A DNA stretch of 64,000 nucleotides from Streptomyces sulphureus DSM 40104 (GCF_000381025.1 NZ_KB905814.1:186001-250000), one strand, 5' to 3'. Shown: positions 50,873-63,001, numbered from the stretch's first letter. The notes: a model not told the origin generated them from the sequence alone. Numbers and translations are program-made.

Positions 50873-50926
50873 AGCCGCGGACGGCTCCGGCGAACACAGT
50901 TCGATTCGCCAGTGCCGTCCGCGGCT
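50873..50926. terminator. Terminator of the ATP synthase operon
   Basis: The 13-base arms (50873-50885 and 50914-50926) pair perfectly, and an inner ggcgaa/ttcgcc stem adds six more pairs. It lies 37 bases after the atpC stop. Confidence 0.88.
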
Positions 50927-50962
50927 GAGTGTCGTACCCGTCGTATCAGCCCCGCCAATACA

Positions 50963-51346
50963 TCAACGCACCGCCGTCACCGAGCGGAGACGGACGTCGG
51001 CGCGACGCTCGGCGTGCGCGTCCGCGTCCTCCTTCGCACGCTCCAGGGCGCGCTCGGCACGCTCGACGTCGATCTCGTCGGTGAGCTCCGCGATCTCGGC
51101 GAGGATCGAGAGCTCGTTCTCGGAGAAGGAGATGAAGCCGCCGTGCACGGCGGCGACGACGGTGCCGTCGCCGCTCTCCCCCGTCGTACGGATGGTGACC
51201 GGGCCGGAGTCCAGCACACCGAGCAGCGGCTGGTGCCCGGGCATGACGCCGATGTCACCCGAAGAGGTGCGCGCGACGACCAGGCTGGCCTGGCCCGACC
51301 AGACCTTGCGGTCGGCGGCGACCAACTCGACGTGCAGCTCAGCCAC
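50963..51346 (-). CDS. atpC: ATP synthase F1 subunit epsilon
   Basis: The product has 127 residues, the central-stalk subunit that couples and regulates rotation. The N-terminal beta-sandwich is present (LHVELVAADRKVWSGQASLVVART, GDIGVMPGHQPLL). The C-terminal helical part (about residues 90-127) is Ala/Glu/Arg-rich. GTG 51346 follows gaggag. It is the last gene of the atp operon. Confidence 0.97.
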   Translation of the reverse strand: MAELHVELVAADRKVWSGQASLVVARTSSGDIGVMPGHQPLLGVLDSGPVTIRTTGESGDGTVVAAVHGGFISFSENELSILAEIAELTDEIDVERAERALERAKEDADAHAERRADVRLRSVTAVR

Positions 51347-51430
51347 TGTGGCTCCTCAGACTGGGATGGGGATCAGGATAAGGGGTGCGGATACGGGGGC
51401 GGGAAGTGCACCCGCCCCCGCGGAGCAACG

Positions 51431-53832
<2,402 letters not shown>

Positions 53833-53834
53833 GC

Positions 53835-55406
53835 TCAGTCCTCGCCCAGGAGCTTGCCGTCCGAGGTCTCGAACTGCTTCCTGAACTCGTCGACCGCGTC
53901 GCCGAGGGCCGTGAGTGTGTCGTCGGACATCTTGCCGCCCTCGACGATGCTCGTGAGCAGACCCTTCTGCGTGCGGTGCATGTACTCCAGCAGCTCGGTC
54001 TCGAAGCGCTTGACGTCCTCGACCGGCACGTCGTCCATCTTGCCCTTGGTGCCGGACCAGACGGAGACGATCTGGTCCTCGGTGGAGAACGGCGCGTACT
54101 GCGGCTGCTTGAGCAGCTCGGTCATGCGCTTACCGCGCTCCAGCGCCTGCTTCGACGCGGCGTCGAGGTCGGAGCCGAAGGCCGCGAAGGACTCCAGCTC
54201 GCGGTACTGCGCCAGGTCGACGCGGAGCGAACCCGTGATCTGCTTGATCGCCTTGTGCTGGGCCGAACCACCCACACGGGAGACCGAGATGCCGACGTTG
54301 AGCGCGGGGCGCTGGCCGGCGTTGAAGAGGTCGGACTCCAGGAAGCACTGGCCGTCGGTGATGGAGATGACGTTGGTCGGAATGAACGCCGAGACGTCGT
54401 TCGCCTTCGTCTCGACGATCGGGAGACCCGTCATCGAACCGGCACCCATGTCGTCGGAGAGCTTCGCGCAGCGCTCCAGCAGCCGCGAGTGCAAGTAGAA
54501 GACGTCGCCCGGGTAGGCCTCGCGGCCCGGCGGACGGCGGAGCAGCAGCGAGACCGCACGGTAGGCGTCGGCCTGCTTGGTGAGGTCGTCGAAGACGACG
54601 AGGACGTGCTTGCCCTGGTACATCCAGTGCTGGCCGATCGCCGAACCGGTGTACGGGGCGATGTACTTGAAGCCGGCCGGGTCGGAGGCGGGAGCGGCCA
54701 CGATCGTCGTGTACTCCAGCGCACCGGCCTCCTCCAGGGAGCCGCGCACCGAGGCGATCGTGGAGCCCTTCTGGCCGACCGCGACGTAGATGCAGCGCAC
54801 CTGCTTCTCGGGGTCGCCCGAGCGCCAGTTCTCGCGCTGGTTGATGATCGTGTCGACGCAGAGCGCGGTCTTGCCGGTCTGGCGGTCGCCGATGACGAGC
54901 TGGCGCTGGCCGCGGCCGACCGGCGTCATCGTGTCGACCGCCTTGTAGCCGGTCTCCATCGGCTCGTGGACCGACTTGCGCTGCATCACCGTGGGGGCCT
55001 GCAGTTCGAGGGCGCGGCGGCCCTCGGTCTCGATCTCGCCGAGGCCGTCGATCGGGGCGCCCAGCGGGTCGACGACGCGGCCGAGGTAGCCGTCGCCGAC
55101 CGGGACGGAGAGCACCTCGCCGGTGCGGTACACCGACTGGCCCTCCTCGATGCCGCTGAACTCACCCAGCACGACCGTGCCGACCTCGCGCTCGTCGAGG
55201 TTGAGGGCGAGGCCGAGGGTGCCGTCCTCGAACTTCAGCAGCTCGTTCGCCATGGCCGAGGGGAGCCCCTCGACCCTTGCAATGCCGTCGCCGGCAACGC
55301 TGACCGTACCGACCTCTTCGCGCGAGGCCGCGTCCGGTGTGTACGACTGGACAAAGTTCTCCAGCGCGTCCCGGATCTCATCCGGCCGGATCGTGAGCTC
55401 CGCCAT
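53835..55406 (-). CDS. atpA: ATP synthase F1 subunit alpha
   Basis: The product has 523 residues, the non-catalytic nucleotide-binding subunit. The P-loop is GDRQTGKTA, and the [25 protein letters not shown] and [18 protein letters not shown] segments are typical. The arginine finger lies in the latter. The ATG at 55406 follows gcaggg. It is separated from atpH by 267 bases, the longest gap inside the operon apart from its leader. Confidence 0.98.
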   Translation of the reverse strand: MAELTIRPDEIRDALENFVQSYTPDAASREEVGTVSVAGDGIARVEGLPSAMANELLKFEDGTLGLALNLDEREVGTVVLGEFSGIEEGQSVYRTGEVLSVPVGDGYLGRVVDPLGAPIDGLGEIETEGRRALELQAPTVMQRKSVHEPMETGYKAVDTMTPVGRGQRQLVIGDRQTGKTALCVDTIINQRENWRSGDPEKQVRCIYVAVGQKGSTIASVRGSLEEAGALEYTTIVAAPASDPAGFKYIAPYTGSAIGQHWMYQGKHVLVVFDDLTKQADAYRAVSLLLRRPPGREAYPGDVFYLHSRLLERCAKLSDDMGAGSMTGLPIVETKANDVSAFIPTNVISITDGQCFLESDLFNAGQRPALNVGISVSRVGGSAQHKAIKQITGSLRVDLAQYRELESFAAFGSDLDAASKQALERGKRMTELLKQPQYAPFSTEDQIVSVWSGTKGKMDDVPVEDVKRFETELLEYMHRTQKGLLTSIVEGGKMSDDTLTALGDAVDEFRKQFETSDGKLLGED

Positions 55407-55639
55407 CTGGGTTCCCTGCTCTCCTTGTTGGGACCGTAAGTCACTTCGGGCCTGGGGCCGCCGCTTCGGCGACGCTCACCTGAGCTTCCCCAGGAGATCC
55501 CCTGTACGGCCCAACTCGGGCCGCTGTCGTGCTTGTTGAGTTGGTGTGGCGCCTGCGGCGCCGAGGTGCTGCCTGCTGCCCTGGGGCGTCGGCAGCGACC
55601 CGTGGTGGGCGTCCGAAGCCGCGCGGCCTCCGCCTCCCC

Positions 55640-55664
55640 GGCGACCGGCCTGCGGCCGATCGCC
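55640..55664 (-). promoter_or_regulatory. Hairpin after atpH, inside the atp operon
   Basis: On the message strand an 11-base stem with one G:U pair closes on a GCA loop, ten bases downstream of the atpH stop. It sits in the 267-base gap before atpA. It could attenuate transcription or protect the upstream message from decay, altering subunit ratios. Confidence 0.5.
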
Positions 55665-55673
55665 CCGGGGACG

Positions 55674-56486
55674 TCAGCCGGCCATCCGCCGTTCCGCCTC
55701 CCCGACGCGCTCCGCGAGGGAGCCGTCGATGACCTCGTCCCCGACCCGGACCGAGATCCCGCCGAGGATCGTCGGGTCGACGTCGAGGTTGAGGTGGACC
55801 TCGCGTCCGTACAGCTTCGCGAGTGCGGCGCCGAGGCGCTGCTTCTGCTGGTCGCTGAGCGGGACGGCGGAGGTCACCACGGCGACCGACCGGTTGCGCC
55901 GCTCGGCCGCCAGCTTGGACAGACCTTCGAGTCCGCCCTCAAGGCTACGTCCTCGCGACTCGGTGACGAGCCTGACGACCAGACGCTCGGTGACGGGCTC
56001 GGCCCGGCCCCCGAGCAGCCGGTGCACCAGCTCGGCCTTGGCCTCGCCGCCGGACTCCCGGGAGAGCGCGGCCCGCAGCCGCGGCTCCGCGCTCAGGATG
56101 CGGCCGAAGCGGAAGAGCTCGTCCTCGACGCTGTCGAGGGAGCCGTCACGCTCGGCTGCGATGAGGTCGGCGGAGTCGGCGAGTTCCTCGACGGTGTCGA
56201 CGAAGTCGCGCGAGACCGACCAACGCGACCGCACCATGCCCGCGGCGAGGTCGACGACCTCGCCGCTCACCTTGTCACCGAGGACGCGCCTGACGAGTCC
56301 CGCCTTGGCCTCACCGTCCTGCGAGGGGTCGGTGAGGGCTCGCCTGAGCCCGACCTCGCGCTCCAACAGGGCTGTCACGGCGGCGAGCTCGTCGGCGAGA
56401 GACCTGGCGTCGGCCGACGTGCCGTCGGTGAGCGCCTGCAGGTTCTCGCGTGCGGCTGCCGCCGCCTCACGGCTCGCTCCGTTCAT
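55674..56486 (-). CDS. atpH: ATP synthase F1 subunit delta
   Basis: The product has 270 residues, the peripheral-stalk cap joining F1 to the b subunits. It is longer than the ~180-residue E. coli protein, as is usual in Streptomyces. The C-terminal segment with AKLYGREVHLNLDVDPTILGGISVRVGDEVIDGS is the conserved signature. The ATG at 56486 overlaps the atpF stop by four bases. It is not fused to atpF as it is in mycobacteria. Confidence 0.95.
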   Translation of the reverse strand: MNGASREAAAAARENLQALTDGTSADARSLADELAAVTALLEREVGLRRALTDPSQDGEAKAGLVRRVLGDKVSGEVVDLAAGMVRSRWSVSRDFVDTVEELADSADLIAAERDGSLDSVEDELFRFGRILSAEPRLRAALSRESGGEAKAELVHRLLGGRAEPVTERLVVRLVTESRGRSLEGGLEGLSKLAAERRNRSVAVVTSAVPLSDQQKQRLGAALAKLYGREVHLNLDVDPTILGGISVRVGDEVIDGSLAERVGEAERRMAG

Positions 56487-57028
56487 CGGCCTGCCTCGGC
56501 CTTCTCCTCGAGGTCGTCGAGGAACCGGTCGATCGTGCGGCTCTGCCTGGCGTGGTCCTCGAGGGACTCGCCGACCAGCTTGCCGGCGAGCTCGGTCGCG
56601 AGCTTGCCGACGTCCTGGCGCAGCGCCTGGGCGGCCTGCTTGCGGTCCGCCTCGATCTGGGTGTGGCCGGCTGCGACGATCTCGTCGCGCTGCCGCTGGC
56701 CTTCGGCACGCATCTCGGCGATGAGCGTCGCACCCTGCTCCTGCGCCTCGGAGCGCAGGCGAGCGGCCTCGTGGCGGGCCTCCGCGAGCTGGTCCTTGTA
56801 CTGCTGGAGGACGTCGTTCGCTTCTTGCTGGGCCGCCTCGGCCTTCTCGATGCCGCCCTCGATGGCCTCACGGCGCTCGTCCAGAACCTTGTTGATGTTC
56901 GGGAGGAGCTTCTTCCAGAGGAAGAAGAAGACGATGGCGAAAGCGAGCAGGCCGATGACGAGCTCTGGAATCGGCGGGATGAGGGGGTTCTGCTCCTCCT
57001 CGGCCGCCAGCTGAACCAGGGCGTTCAC
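56483..57028 (-). CDS. atpF: ATP synthase Fo subunit b
   Basis: The product has 181 residues, a peripheral-stalk subunit. A single membrane segment (about residues 18-40, ELVIGLLAFAIVFFFLW) is followed by a long amphipathic helix rich in Ala, Glu and Gln that forms the dimeric coiled coil. GTG 57028 follows aaagg. It overlaps atpH by four bases. Confidence 0.96.
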   Translation of the reverse strand: MNALVQLAAEEEQNPLIPPIPELVIGLLAFAIVFFFLWKKLLPNINKVLDERREAIEGGIEKAEAAQQEANDVLQQYKDQLAEARHEAARLRSEAQEQGATLIAEMRAEGQRQRDEIVAAGHTQIEADRKQAAQALRQDVGKLATELAGKLVGESLEDHARQSRTIDRFLDDLEEKAEAGR

Positions 57029-57068
57029 ATCAGTGCCTTTCGTCGACAGAGTGGTGCGTAGGGCTCAA

Positions 57069-57329
<261 letters not shown>

Positions 57330-57388
57330 TCATGCGGGCCGGTGGGGGTTGGCCACCGGTTGGCCTGAGCCGGGGAACCGGGCGGTGC

Positions 57389-58216
57389 TCAGTGGTTCTC
57401 GGCGAGCGCGCCCTGGATGTAGTTGCAGGTCAGGAGGACGAAGACATACGCCTGGATCGCCTGGATGAAGAGCTCGAAAGCGACCATCGCAATGGTCATC
57501 ACGAAGGAGACCGCGGCGTACGCGATACCGATGCCGTTCAGCAGGTACCAGCTCGCGATCGTGAACATCACGATCAGCAGGTGTCCCGCGAACATGTTGG
57601 CGAAGAGTCGGACGGCGTGGGTGAAAGGCCGCACGAGCAGGTTCGAGAAGAACTCGATGAGCATCGCCAGCGGCAGCACGGGGCCCAGCGACTTGTCGTA
57701 GCCGGTGAAGTTCTTGAAGGCGCCGACGAATCCGTGACGCTTGAACGTCAGGCTGACCCAGGTCACGTAGACGATCAGCGCGAGCACCATCGGATAGGCG
57801 ATGATCGAGGTGACCGGGAACTGGGCGAGCGGGATCACGGACCAGAGGTTCATGACCCAGACGAAGAAGAACAACGCCACCACGAACGGGACGTACTTCT
57901 CACCCTCGCGCTTTCCGAGGTTCTCGTAGACCACGCCCCTCCGGACGAAGTCGTAGCCGGCCTCGCCGACCATCTGGAGCTTGCCCGGCACGAGCTGCGG
58001 CTTGTTGAAGGCGGCCCAGAAGAACCAGACGATCGCCAGGGTGCCCACGAGGGCGAGCAGCATGGGCTTGTTGAACTCGAAGCCGCCGACCGTGAGGAGC
58101 GGCTCGAAGACGAAAGAGTGGAGCCCCGGAGCCGGGAAGCCGCAACCGTCGAAGATGTGGCAATCGGTCTCGAAGGCGAGCATCTGGTCAGCACTCACCG
58201 CGAGCTCCTTCTGCAT
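57389..58216 (-). CDS. atpB: ATP synthase Fo subunit a
   Basis: The product has 275 residues with five or six membrane helices. The essential arginine lies in NLLVRPFTHAVRLFANMFAGH, and the C-terminal ELFIQAIQAYVFVLLT helix carries the other proton-path residues. The start is ATG 58216. It is followed by atpE after 77 bases that hold a small ccggtgg/ccaccgg hairpin (57339-57359). Confidence 0.97.
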   Translation of the reverse strand: MQKELAVSADQMLAFETDCHIFDGCGFPAPGLHSFVFEPLLTVGGFEFNKPMLLALVGTLAIVWFFWAAFNKPQLVPGKLQMVGEAGYDFVRRGVVYENLGKREGEKYVPFVVALFFFVWVMNLWSVIPLAQFPVTSIIAYPMVLALIVYVTWVSLTFKRHGFVGAFKNFTGYDKSLGPVLPLAMLIEFFSNLLVRPFTHAVRLFANMFAGHLLIVMFTIASWYLLNGIGIAYAAVSFVMTIAMVAFELFIQAIQAYVFVLLTCNYIQGALAENH

Positions 58217-58444
58217 GGCGCATGGATACGGCTACCTCGATGTGTCGGCGCGGCGCGGGGCCGCGGGGCGGCACTGGACTGGTGTTACGGATGTGGGGGC
58301 GGCGGACGGTTCGCGAGGGGCGCGGGCCGTTCCGTCGCCGGGAACCTGCCTGCTCGACCACCCGCACCTGCTGCGCCGCAGTTGGCAAAGGACGATAGCA
58401 GTTGCTCGAACGAGCGCTTATTCCGCCCCTACGTCTGCCCCGCG

Positions 58445-58882
58445 TCACGAACTCGCCCCCGAGGCCACCTGCTTGCCGGTCTCGGACGAATCGGGCTCGA
58501 CATAAAGGATCTTGGCCTTCGAGTGCGAGACGGCCTGGCAGACGACCCAGACCACGGTGGCACCGAGCAGCGTGAAGGCGAACGCCTTGGTGTCGAAGAG
58601 CGTGGTGTTCTTGAAGACCGCCAACACGACCGCGAGCAGCAGGATCTGCGTCGTGTACAGCATCAGGCCCATGGCCTGGAAGAGGTGCGGAAAGGACTTG
58701 GCGGTCCGCTGGAGAACGATCTGGCCGATCCCCATGAAGAGGATCACCACGAACGCTCCGACGGCCGCACCGATTGCTCCTTTGCCGCCTGCAAGTACAC
58801 CGCTGACCACCGCACCCGCGGCACCCGCGAGAGCGGTCGGGACGGCGCAGTGCAGCAGCATGCGGGCGTCGGGCGACTGCAT
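58445..58882 (-). CDS. atpI: ATP synthase protein I
   Basis: The product has 145 residues with four membrane segments. AtpI is thought to help assemble the c-ring. It heads the operon, as in other Streptomyces; atpB follows after 228 bases. The ATG at 58882 was chosen for a normal-length product (MQSPDARMLLHCAVPTA). The last ~20 residues are polar. Confidence 0.9.
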   Translation of the reverse strand: MQSPDARMLLHCAVPTALAGAAGAVVSGVLAGGKGAIGAAVGAFVVILFMGIGQIVLQRTAKSFPHLFQAMGLMLYTTQILLLAVVLAVFKNTTLFDTKAFAFTLLGATVVWVVCQAVSHSKAKILYVEPDSSETGKQVASGASS

Positions 58883-59022
58883 GGGGCTTGCTCCGGAGGT
58901 CTTGGGGGGTTGTCGTCGTTGACGAGCGGCACCCCGGTCGATGAAGGCCGTTACTGATCAACACCGCGCCGACGGGCCGCCGTTCAGCATTTGCACGAGG
59001 ACACATCGACCGGTCACCGGGG

Positions 59023-59041
59023 TTCGTGAACGGTATCACAA
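59023..59041 (-). promoter_or_regulatory. Rex-like operator upstream of the atp operon
   Basis: The minus strand reads TTGTGATACCGTTCACGAA, which matches 14 of 18 positions of a typical Rex operator (TTGTGAACGCGTTCACAA). It is about 140 bases upstream of the atpI start. Rex is the NADH/NAD+-sensing repressor of respiratory genes. Confidence 0.6.
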
Positions 59042-59171
59042 ACTATTTGATGAGGTCTTTACCCGCCCCCTGTGCTGCCTGTCACATACACAGAGTTCGT
59101 TGTGTGCATCCTCCCGCACCCCCGAACTCGCCTCCCACTCACGCAGGGTGGAGCCACAGGCACTCGCCGCG

Positions 59172-60620
59172 CTACTTCCTGCTTCCTGAAGAGCGGCGCA
59201 GGAACGGAGTTCGGCGCTCACCGCTGGCGGTGGCGCCGTGGGGTACGGCGAACGCCGGCTCGCGCTCGGCCTCCTCGCGCCCCTGCCCCGCCTCGGCCTC
59301 TCCGTCGTCCGCGCCCTGTGTGCCGTGTGTGCGGCGTGAGGCGCCTGTTGCGAGGCCGTCCGCGGAATCCCCCGCCGCCTCCCCGCCGGGCCGTCCGACC
59401 GCCCCCTCCGGGCCGTGCGGGCCCTCAACTCCCGTACCGCGTACGTCGGATGGCCTCCGGTACCGCGGAGGCACGAGCGCGTACGCCCAGTGCGGCACGC
59501 TCGGCCGGAACCTCGGGAAGAGCAGCGCACCGAGCCCGAAGGCGCACAGCACCACGACGGCGAGGACGATCGCGAGGCTCGACGAGCGCACCGAGAACGC
59601 CACGGTGCCGAAGGCGATCAGCGCCGCCCAGAAGTACATGATGAGGACCGCGCGGCTGTGCGAGTGCCCGATCTCCAGGAGCCGGTGGTGCAGGTGGCCG
59701 CGGTCGGCGGCGAACGGCGAACGGCCGCTCCAGGTACGGCGGACGATCGCCAGCACCAGGTCCGCGAAGGGGATGGCGATGATCGTCAGAGGCAGCACCA
59801 GCGGGATGTAGAGCGGCACCATCGTGTGGACCGCGTCCTTCATCGAGCCGCCGGACTCCTCCACGAGCAGGTCGGGGTCGACCTGGCCCGTGATGGAGAC
59901 GGCACCGGCCGCCAACACCAGCCCGATCAGCATCGATCCCGAGTCGCCCATGAAGATCCGCGCCGGGTGCATGTTGTGCGGCAGGAAGCCGAGGCACATG
60001 CCCATGAGCACCGCGGCGAAGAGCGTCGCGGGCGCCGCCGCCTCGATGCCGTAGCCGTACCAGATCCGGTAGGCGTACATGAAGAACGCCGCCGCAGCGA
60101 TGCAGACCATGCCGGCCGCGAGTCCGTCGAGACCGTCGACGAAGTTGACCGCGTTGATCGTCACGACCACCAACGCGACGGTGAGCAGCGTGCCCTGGAG
60201 CGGCGTGAGCGCGACGTTGCCGACGCCGGGCACGGGGAGCCACAGGATGGTGAGGCCCTGGAGGACCATGACGCCGGCAGCGATCATCTGGCCGCCGAGC
60301 TTCACCAGCGCGTCCACGCCCCACTTGTCGTCGAGCACGCCGATGAGCCAGATGAGCCCGGCGCCCGAGAGGAGCGCACGCGGCTCGTCCGAGAGGTGGA
60401 ACAGCTCGCCGATATTGGTGAGTTGGGAGGCGACGAGGAGCCCGGCGCAGAGGCCGCCGAACATGGCGATGCCGCCGAGGCGCGGCGTCGGCTCGCGGTG
60501 CACGTCGCGCGCCCTGATCTCCGGCATGGCCCGGGCGGCGATGGCGAACTTCCGCACCGGCCCGGTCAGCAGGTAGGTGACCGCGGCCGTGACGCAGAGC
60601 GTCAGCAGATATTCACGCAC
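59172..60620 (-). CDS. WecA/MraY-family polyprenyl-phosphate glycosyl-1-phosphate transferase
   Basis: The product has 482 residues with about 11 membrane segments. Catalytic motifs of this family are visible: GVLDDKWG (metal-binding Asp pair), NAVNFVDGLDGLAAG, FMGDSGS and GHLHHRLL (the WecA-type HxHH). It should transfer a sugar phosphate, often GlcNAc-1-P, to polyprenyl phosphate to start a cell-wall polymer. GTG 60620 follows gggga. The last ~85 residues are a hydrophilic Gly/Glu/Ala-rich tail of no known role. It is upstream of the atp operon in the same direction, 289 bases away. Confidence 0.88.
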   Translation of the reverse strand: MREYLLTLCVTAAVTYLLTGPVRKFAIAARAMPEIRARDVHREPTPRLGGIAMFGGLCAGLLVASQLTNIGELFHLSDEPRALLSGAGLIWLIGVLDDKWGVDALVKLGGQMIAAGVMVLQGLTILWLPVPGVGNVALTPLQGTLLTVALVVVTINAVNFVDGLDGLAAGMVCIAAAAFFMYAYRIWYGYGIEAAAPATLFAAVLMGMCLGFLPHNMHPARIFMGDSGSMLIGLVLAAGAVSITGQVDPDLLVEESGGSMKDAVHTMVPLYIPLVLPLTIIAIPFADLVLAIVRRTWSGRSPFAADRGHLHHRLLEIGHSHSRAVLIMYFWAALIAFGTVAFSVRSSSLAIVLAVVVLCAFGLGALLFPRFRPSVPHWAYALVPPRYRRPSDVRGTGVEGPHGPEGAVGRPGGEAAGDSADGLATGASRRTHGTQGADDGEAEAGQGREEAEREPAFAVPHGATASGERRTPFLRRSSGSRK

Positions 60621-60778
60621 GGGCTCCCCAGAGGTCTCGCTCGAATCCTGGCCCACACCTTAGGACACCGCACCACGTGGCTCGGTTCCCCTCTCCCGCG
60701 CCGCCCGCAGGCCGCAGCCCTCCGACGGGCATACCCGGCGCAACGGCGCGCGTCCCGTGCAGCGGCATGCGCGTACGC

Positions 60779-61450
60779 TCAGCGGCACTCGGTGATCAGC
60801 TCGGGCGGGACGCCCGTCAGCGCCGTCAGCACCGGGTCGAGCGCCTCGATGATCTCCTCACCGACGCTCCTGAAGTACGGGATGGGGGCGCCGTACGGGT
60901 CGTAGATCTCGTCGGCGTCCGGGCTCGGTGCGAGGAGCCAGCCACGGAGCGCGGCCGCGGCCTGCACCAGCGCCCTGGAGCGCTCGACGACGCCCTCCGC
61001 CGTGCCGGCCGGCGGCAGTGTGGCCGCGTCTATCGCCTTCACCAGGCGCGTGAACTCCTTGAGCGTGAAGGTGCGCAGCCCCGCGGAGTGCCCCATGGAG
61101 ACGACCTGCGCGCGGTGGTCACGCGTCGCCGTGAGAACGAGGTCGGCGCGGATGACGTGCTCGTCGAGGAGCTCGCGGCCGGTGAACCCCTCGGTCTCGG
61201 CGCCCTGTTCGTGGAGCACCTGCGCCGCGTGGTCCTCCATCGGCGCCCCCTCGTGCCCCCAGGTGCCCGCCGACTCCACCACGACGCCGCTGCTCAACTC
61301 GGCGCCCAGCCGCAGCCGGAGGGCGTGCCTCGTCAGCCGCTCGGTGATCGGCGAGCGGCAGACGTTGCCGGTGGAGACGTGGAGAATGCGGAAGACACCC
61401 GAACCCCGGCCGGGCCCCGGTATGCCACGCCCTTCGGGCGGGGTCGTCAA
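60779..61450 (-). CDS. Low-molecular-weight protein-tyrosine-phosphatase-like protein with Ser at the nucleophile position
   Basis: The product has 223 residues with an LMW-PTP fold. The phosphate-binding loop reads VSTGNVCRSP, so the catalytic Cys of the C-x5-R motif is Ser while the Arg and the second Cys are kept. The general-acid region DPYGAP is present. It may be a phosphate-binding pseudophosphatase, or retain weak activity. It follows tsaC with a four-base overlap (61447-61450) and precedes the WecA-like gene. LMW-PTP/kinase pairs often control polysaccharide synthesis, in keeping with the neighbour. Confidence 0.85.
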   Translation of the reverse strand: MTTPPEGRGIPGPGRGSGVFRILHVSTGNVCRSPITERLTRHALRLRLGAELSSGVVVESAGTWGHEGAPMEDHAAQVLHEQGAETEGFTGRELLDEHVIRADLVLTATRDHRAQVVSMGHSAGLRTFTLKEFTRLVKAIDAATLPPAGTAEGVVERSRALVQAAAALRGWLLAPSPDADEIYDPYGAPIPYFRSVGEEIIEALDPVLTALTGVPPELITECR

Positions 61451-62094
61451 TTGCTCACCTCAAGGTCCGGTACGACCTTCCGCAGCTCCTCCTCGCTGAG
61501 CGCGCCTGCCCGCAGGAGCTTCGGCACCCTTCGAGTGACGTCCACGATCGAGGACGGCACCGGATCGGGTGTCGGACCGCCGTCAAGGTAGACGGAGACC
61601 GAGTCGCCCAGCATGCGCTGCGCTGCCTCGCAGTCCTGCGGAGAGGCGTGTCCGCTGAGGTTCGCCGAGGAGACGGCCATCGGCCCGAACTCGGTGAGGA
61701 GTTCGATCGCCACGGGGTGGAGCGGCATCCGGACGGCGACGGTGCCCCTCGTCTCGCCGAGGTCCCAGGTGAGCGACGGCTGGTGGCGCGCGACGAGAGT
61801 GAGTGCGCCCGGCCAGAACGCATCCACCAGCTCCCACGCGAGTTCGGAGAAATCGGTCACCAGGCCGTGGAGCGTGTTGGGCGAGCCGACGAGCACGGGC
61901 GACGGCATGTTGCGACCGCGCCCCTTCGCCTCCAGCAGGTCGCCGACGGCGTCCGAGCTGAACGCGTCGGCGCCGATGCCGTAGACCGTGTCGGTGGGGA
62001 GCACGACGAGTTCGCCGCGGCGGACCGCCGAGGCGGCCTCGCGCAGGCCGGTCTTCCGGTCGGTCGCGTCGGTGCAGTCGTAACGCCGTGCCAT
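61447..62094 (-). CDS. tsaC: L-threonylcarbamoyladenylate synthase (Sua5/YrdC/YwlC family)
   Basis: The product has 215 residues. It makes threonylcarbamoyl-AMP for the t6A37 modification of ANN-decoding tRNAs. The YrdC fold is clear: VVLPTDTVYGIGADAF, KGRGRNMPSPVLVGS, DAFWPGALTLV, GTVAVRMPLHP and MAVSSANLSGHASP. It starts with the ATG at 62094, directly after the prmC stop, and overlaps the PTP-like gene. The extra Sua5 domain is absent, so it is the short bacterial form. Confidence 0.94.
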   Translation of the reverse strand: MARRYDCTDATDRKTGLREAASAVRRGELVVLPTDTVYGIGADAFSSDAVGDLLEAKGRGRNMPSPVLVGSPNTLHGLVTDFSELAWELVDAFWPGALTLVARHQPSLTWDLGETRGTVAVRMPLHPVAIELLTEFGPMAVSSANLSGHASPQDCEAAQRMLGDSVSVYLDGGPTPDPVPSSIVDVTRRVPKLLRAGALSEEELRKVVPDLEVSN

Positions 62095-62940
62095 CTAGGG
62101 CACCTCCCTGCGGGCAGTGGCAAAACGTGGCCGGTTGTTGAGGTCTGGATGGTCGGCGGCGTCGGCCCAACCGCGATCCTCCGTGAAGATCCACGGCACT
62201 AGGCCGCCCTGGGTGTCCGCGTGCTCCACCACCACCACCCCTCCGGGACGCAGCAGACGGTGCGCCGCGCGCTCCAGGCCACGGATCGTGTCCAGGCCGT
62301 CCTCCCCGGAGAACAACGCGAGCGACGGATCGTGGTCGCGGGCCTCGGGGGCTACATACTCCCACTCGGTGAGGGGGATGTACGGCGGGTTGGAGATCAC
62401 CAGGTCGACCTGGCCGTCGAGTTCGGGGAGCGCGGTGAACGCGTCTGCGTGGTGCAGCGTGACACGGGTGCCCTCGGTGTTCCGCCGCGCCCAGTCGTAC
62501 GCGCCGTCGTCGAGCTCGACGGCGTGCACCCTCGAGCGGGGCACCTCCTGCGCGAGGGCGAGGGCGATCGCGCCAGAACCGGTGCAGAGGTCGACGACGA
62601 GCGGCTCCGCGACGTCCATCGCGCGGACCGCGTCTATCGCCCACCCCACGACCGACTCCGTCTCCGGTCGCGGTACGAACACCCCTGCGCCCACTTCGAG
62701 TTCGAGGTACCGGAAGAACGCGCGGCCCGTGATGTGCTGGAGCGGCTCACGGGCCTCCCGGCGGGCGACGGCCTCCCAGTAGCGGGCGTCGAAGTCGGCG
62801 TCGGCGACCCGGTGCAGCTCGCCGCGGCCCACCCCGTGCACCCAGCCGGCGAGCTCCTCCGCGTCGAACCGCGGCGAGGGCACGCCCGCGTCCGCCAACC
62901 GCCTCGTCGCCTGGGCGACTTCGGCGAGCAGCACGTTCAT
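62095..62940 (-). CDS. prmC: Release factor glutamine methyltransferase
   Basis: The product has 281 residues. It methylates the Gln of the GGQ motif in release factors, including PrfA encoded just upstream. The SAM-binding motif is VDLCTGSGAIALALA and the catalytic motif is NPPYIP. The N-terminal helical domain contacts the release factor. ATG 62940 has gggaggga upstream; a longer in-frame start at 62979 would overlap the ribosome site. It forms an operon with prfA, tsaC and the PTP-like gene. Confidence 0.96.
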   Translation of the reverse strand: MNVLLAEVAQATRRLADAGVPSPRFDAEELAGWVHGVGRGELHRVADADFDARYWEAVARREAREPLQHITGRAFFRYLELEVGAGVFVPRPETESVVGWAIDAVRAMDVAEPLVVDLCTGSGAIALALAQEVPRSRVHAVELDDGAYDWARRNTEGTRVTLHHADAFTALPELDGQVDLVISNPPYIPLTEWEYVAPEARDHDPSLALFSGEDGLDTIRGLERAAHRLLRPGGVVVVEHADTQGGLVPWIFTEDRGWADAADHPDLNNRPRFATARREVP

Positions 62941-63001
62941 CGCGCACTCCCTCCCACTGCGCTCTCCCCCGCCGCGCATCCGGCGGACGCCGGACGCTTC
63001 C

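Noticed and set aside
58883..59171. A tRNA or small RNA gene in the atp leader
   Set aside because: No cloverleaf or conserved tRNA box could be traced. The only clear signal is the Rex-like dyad.
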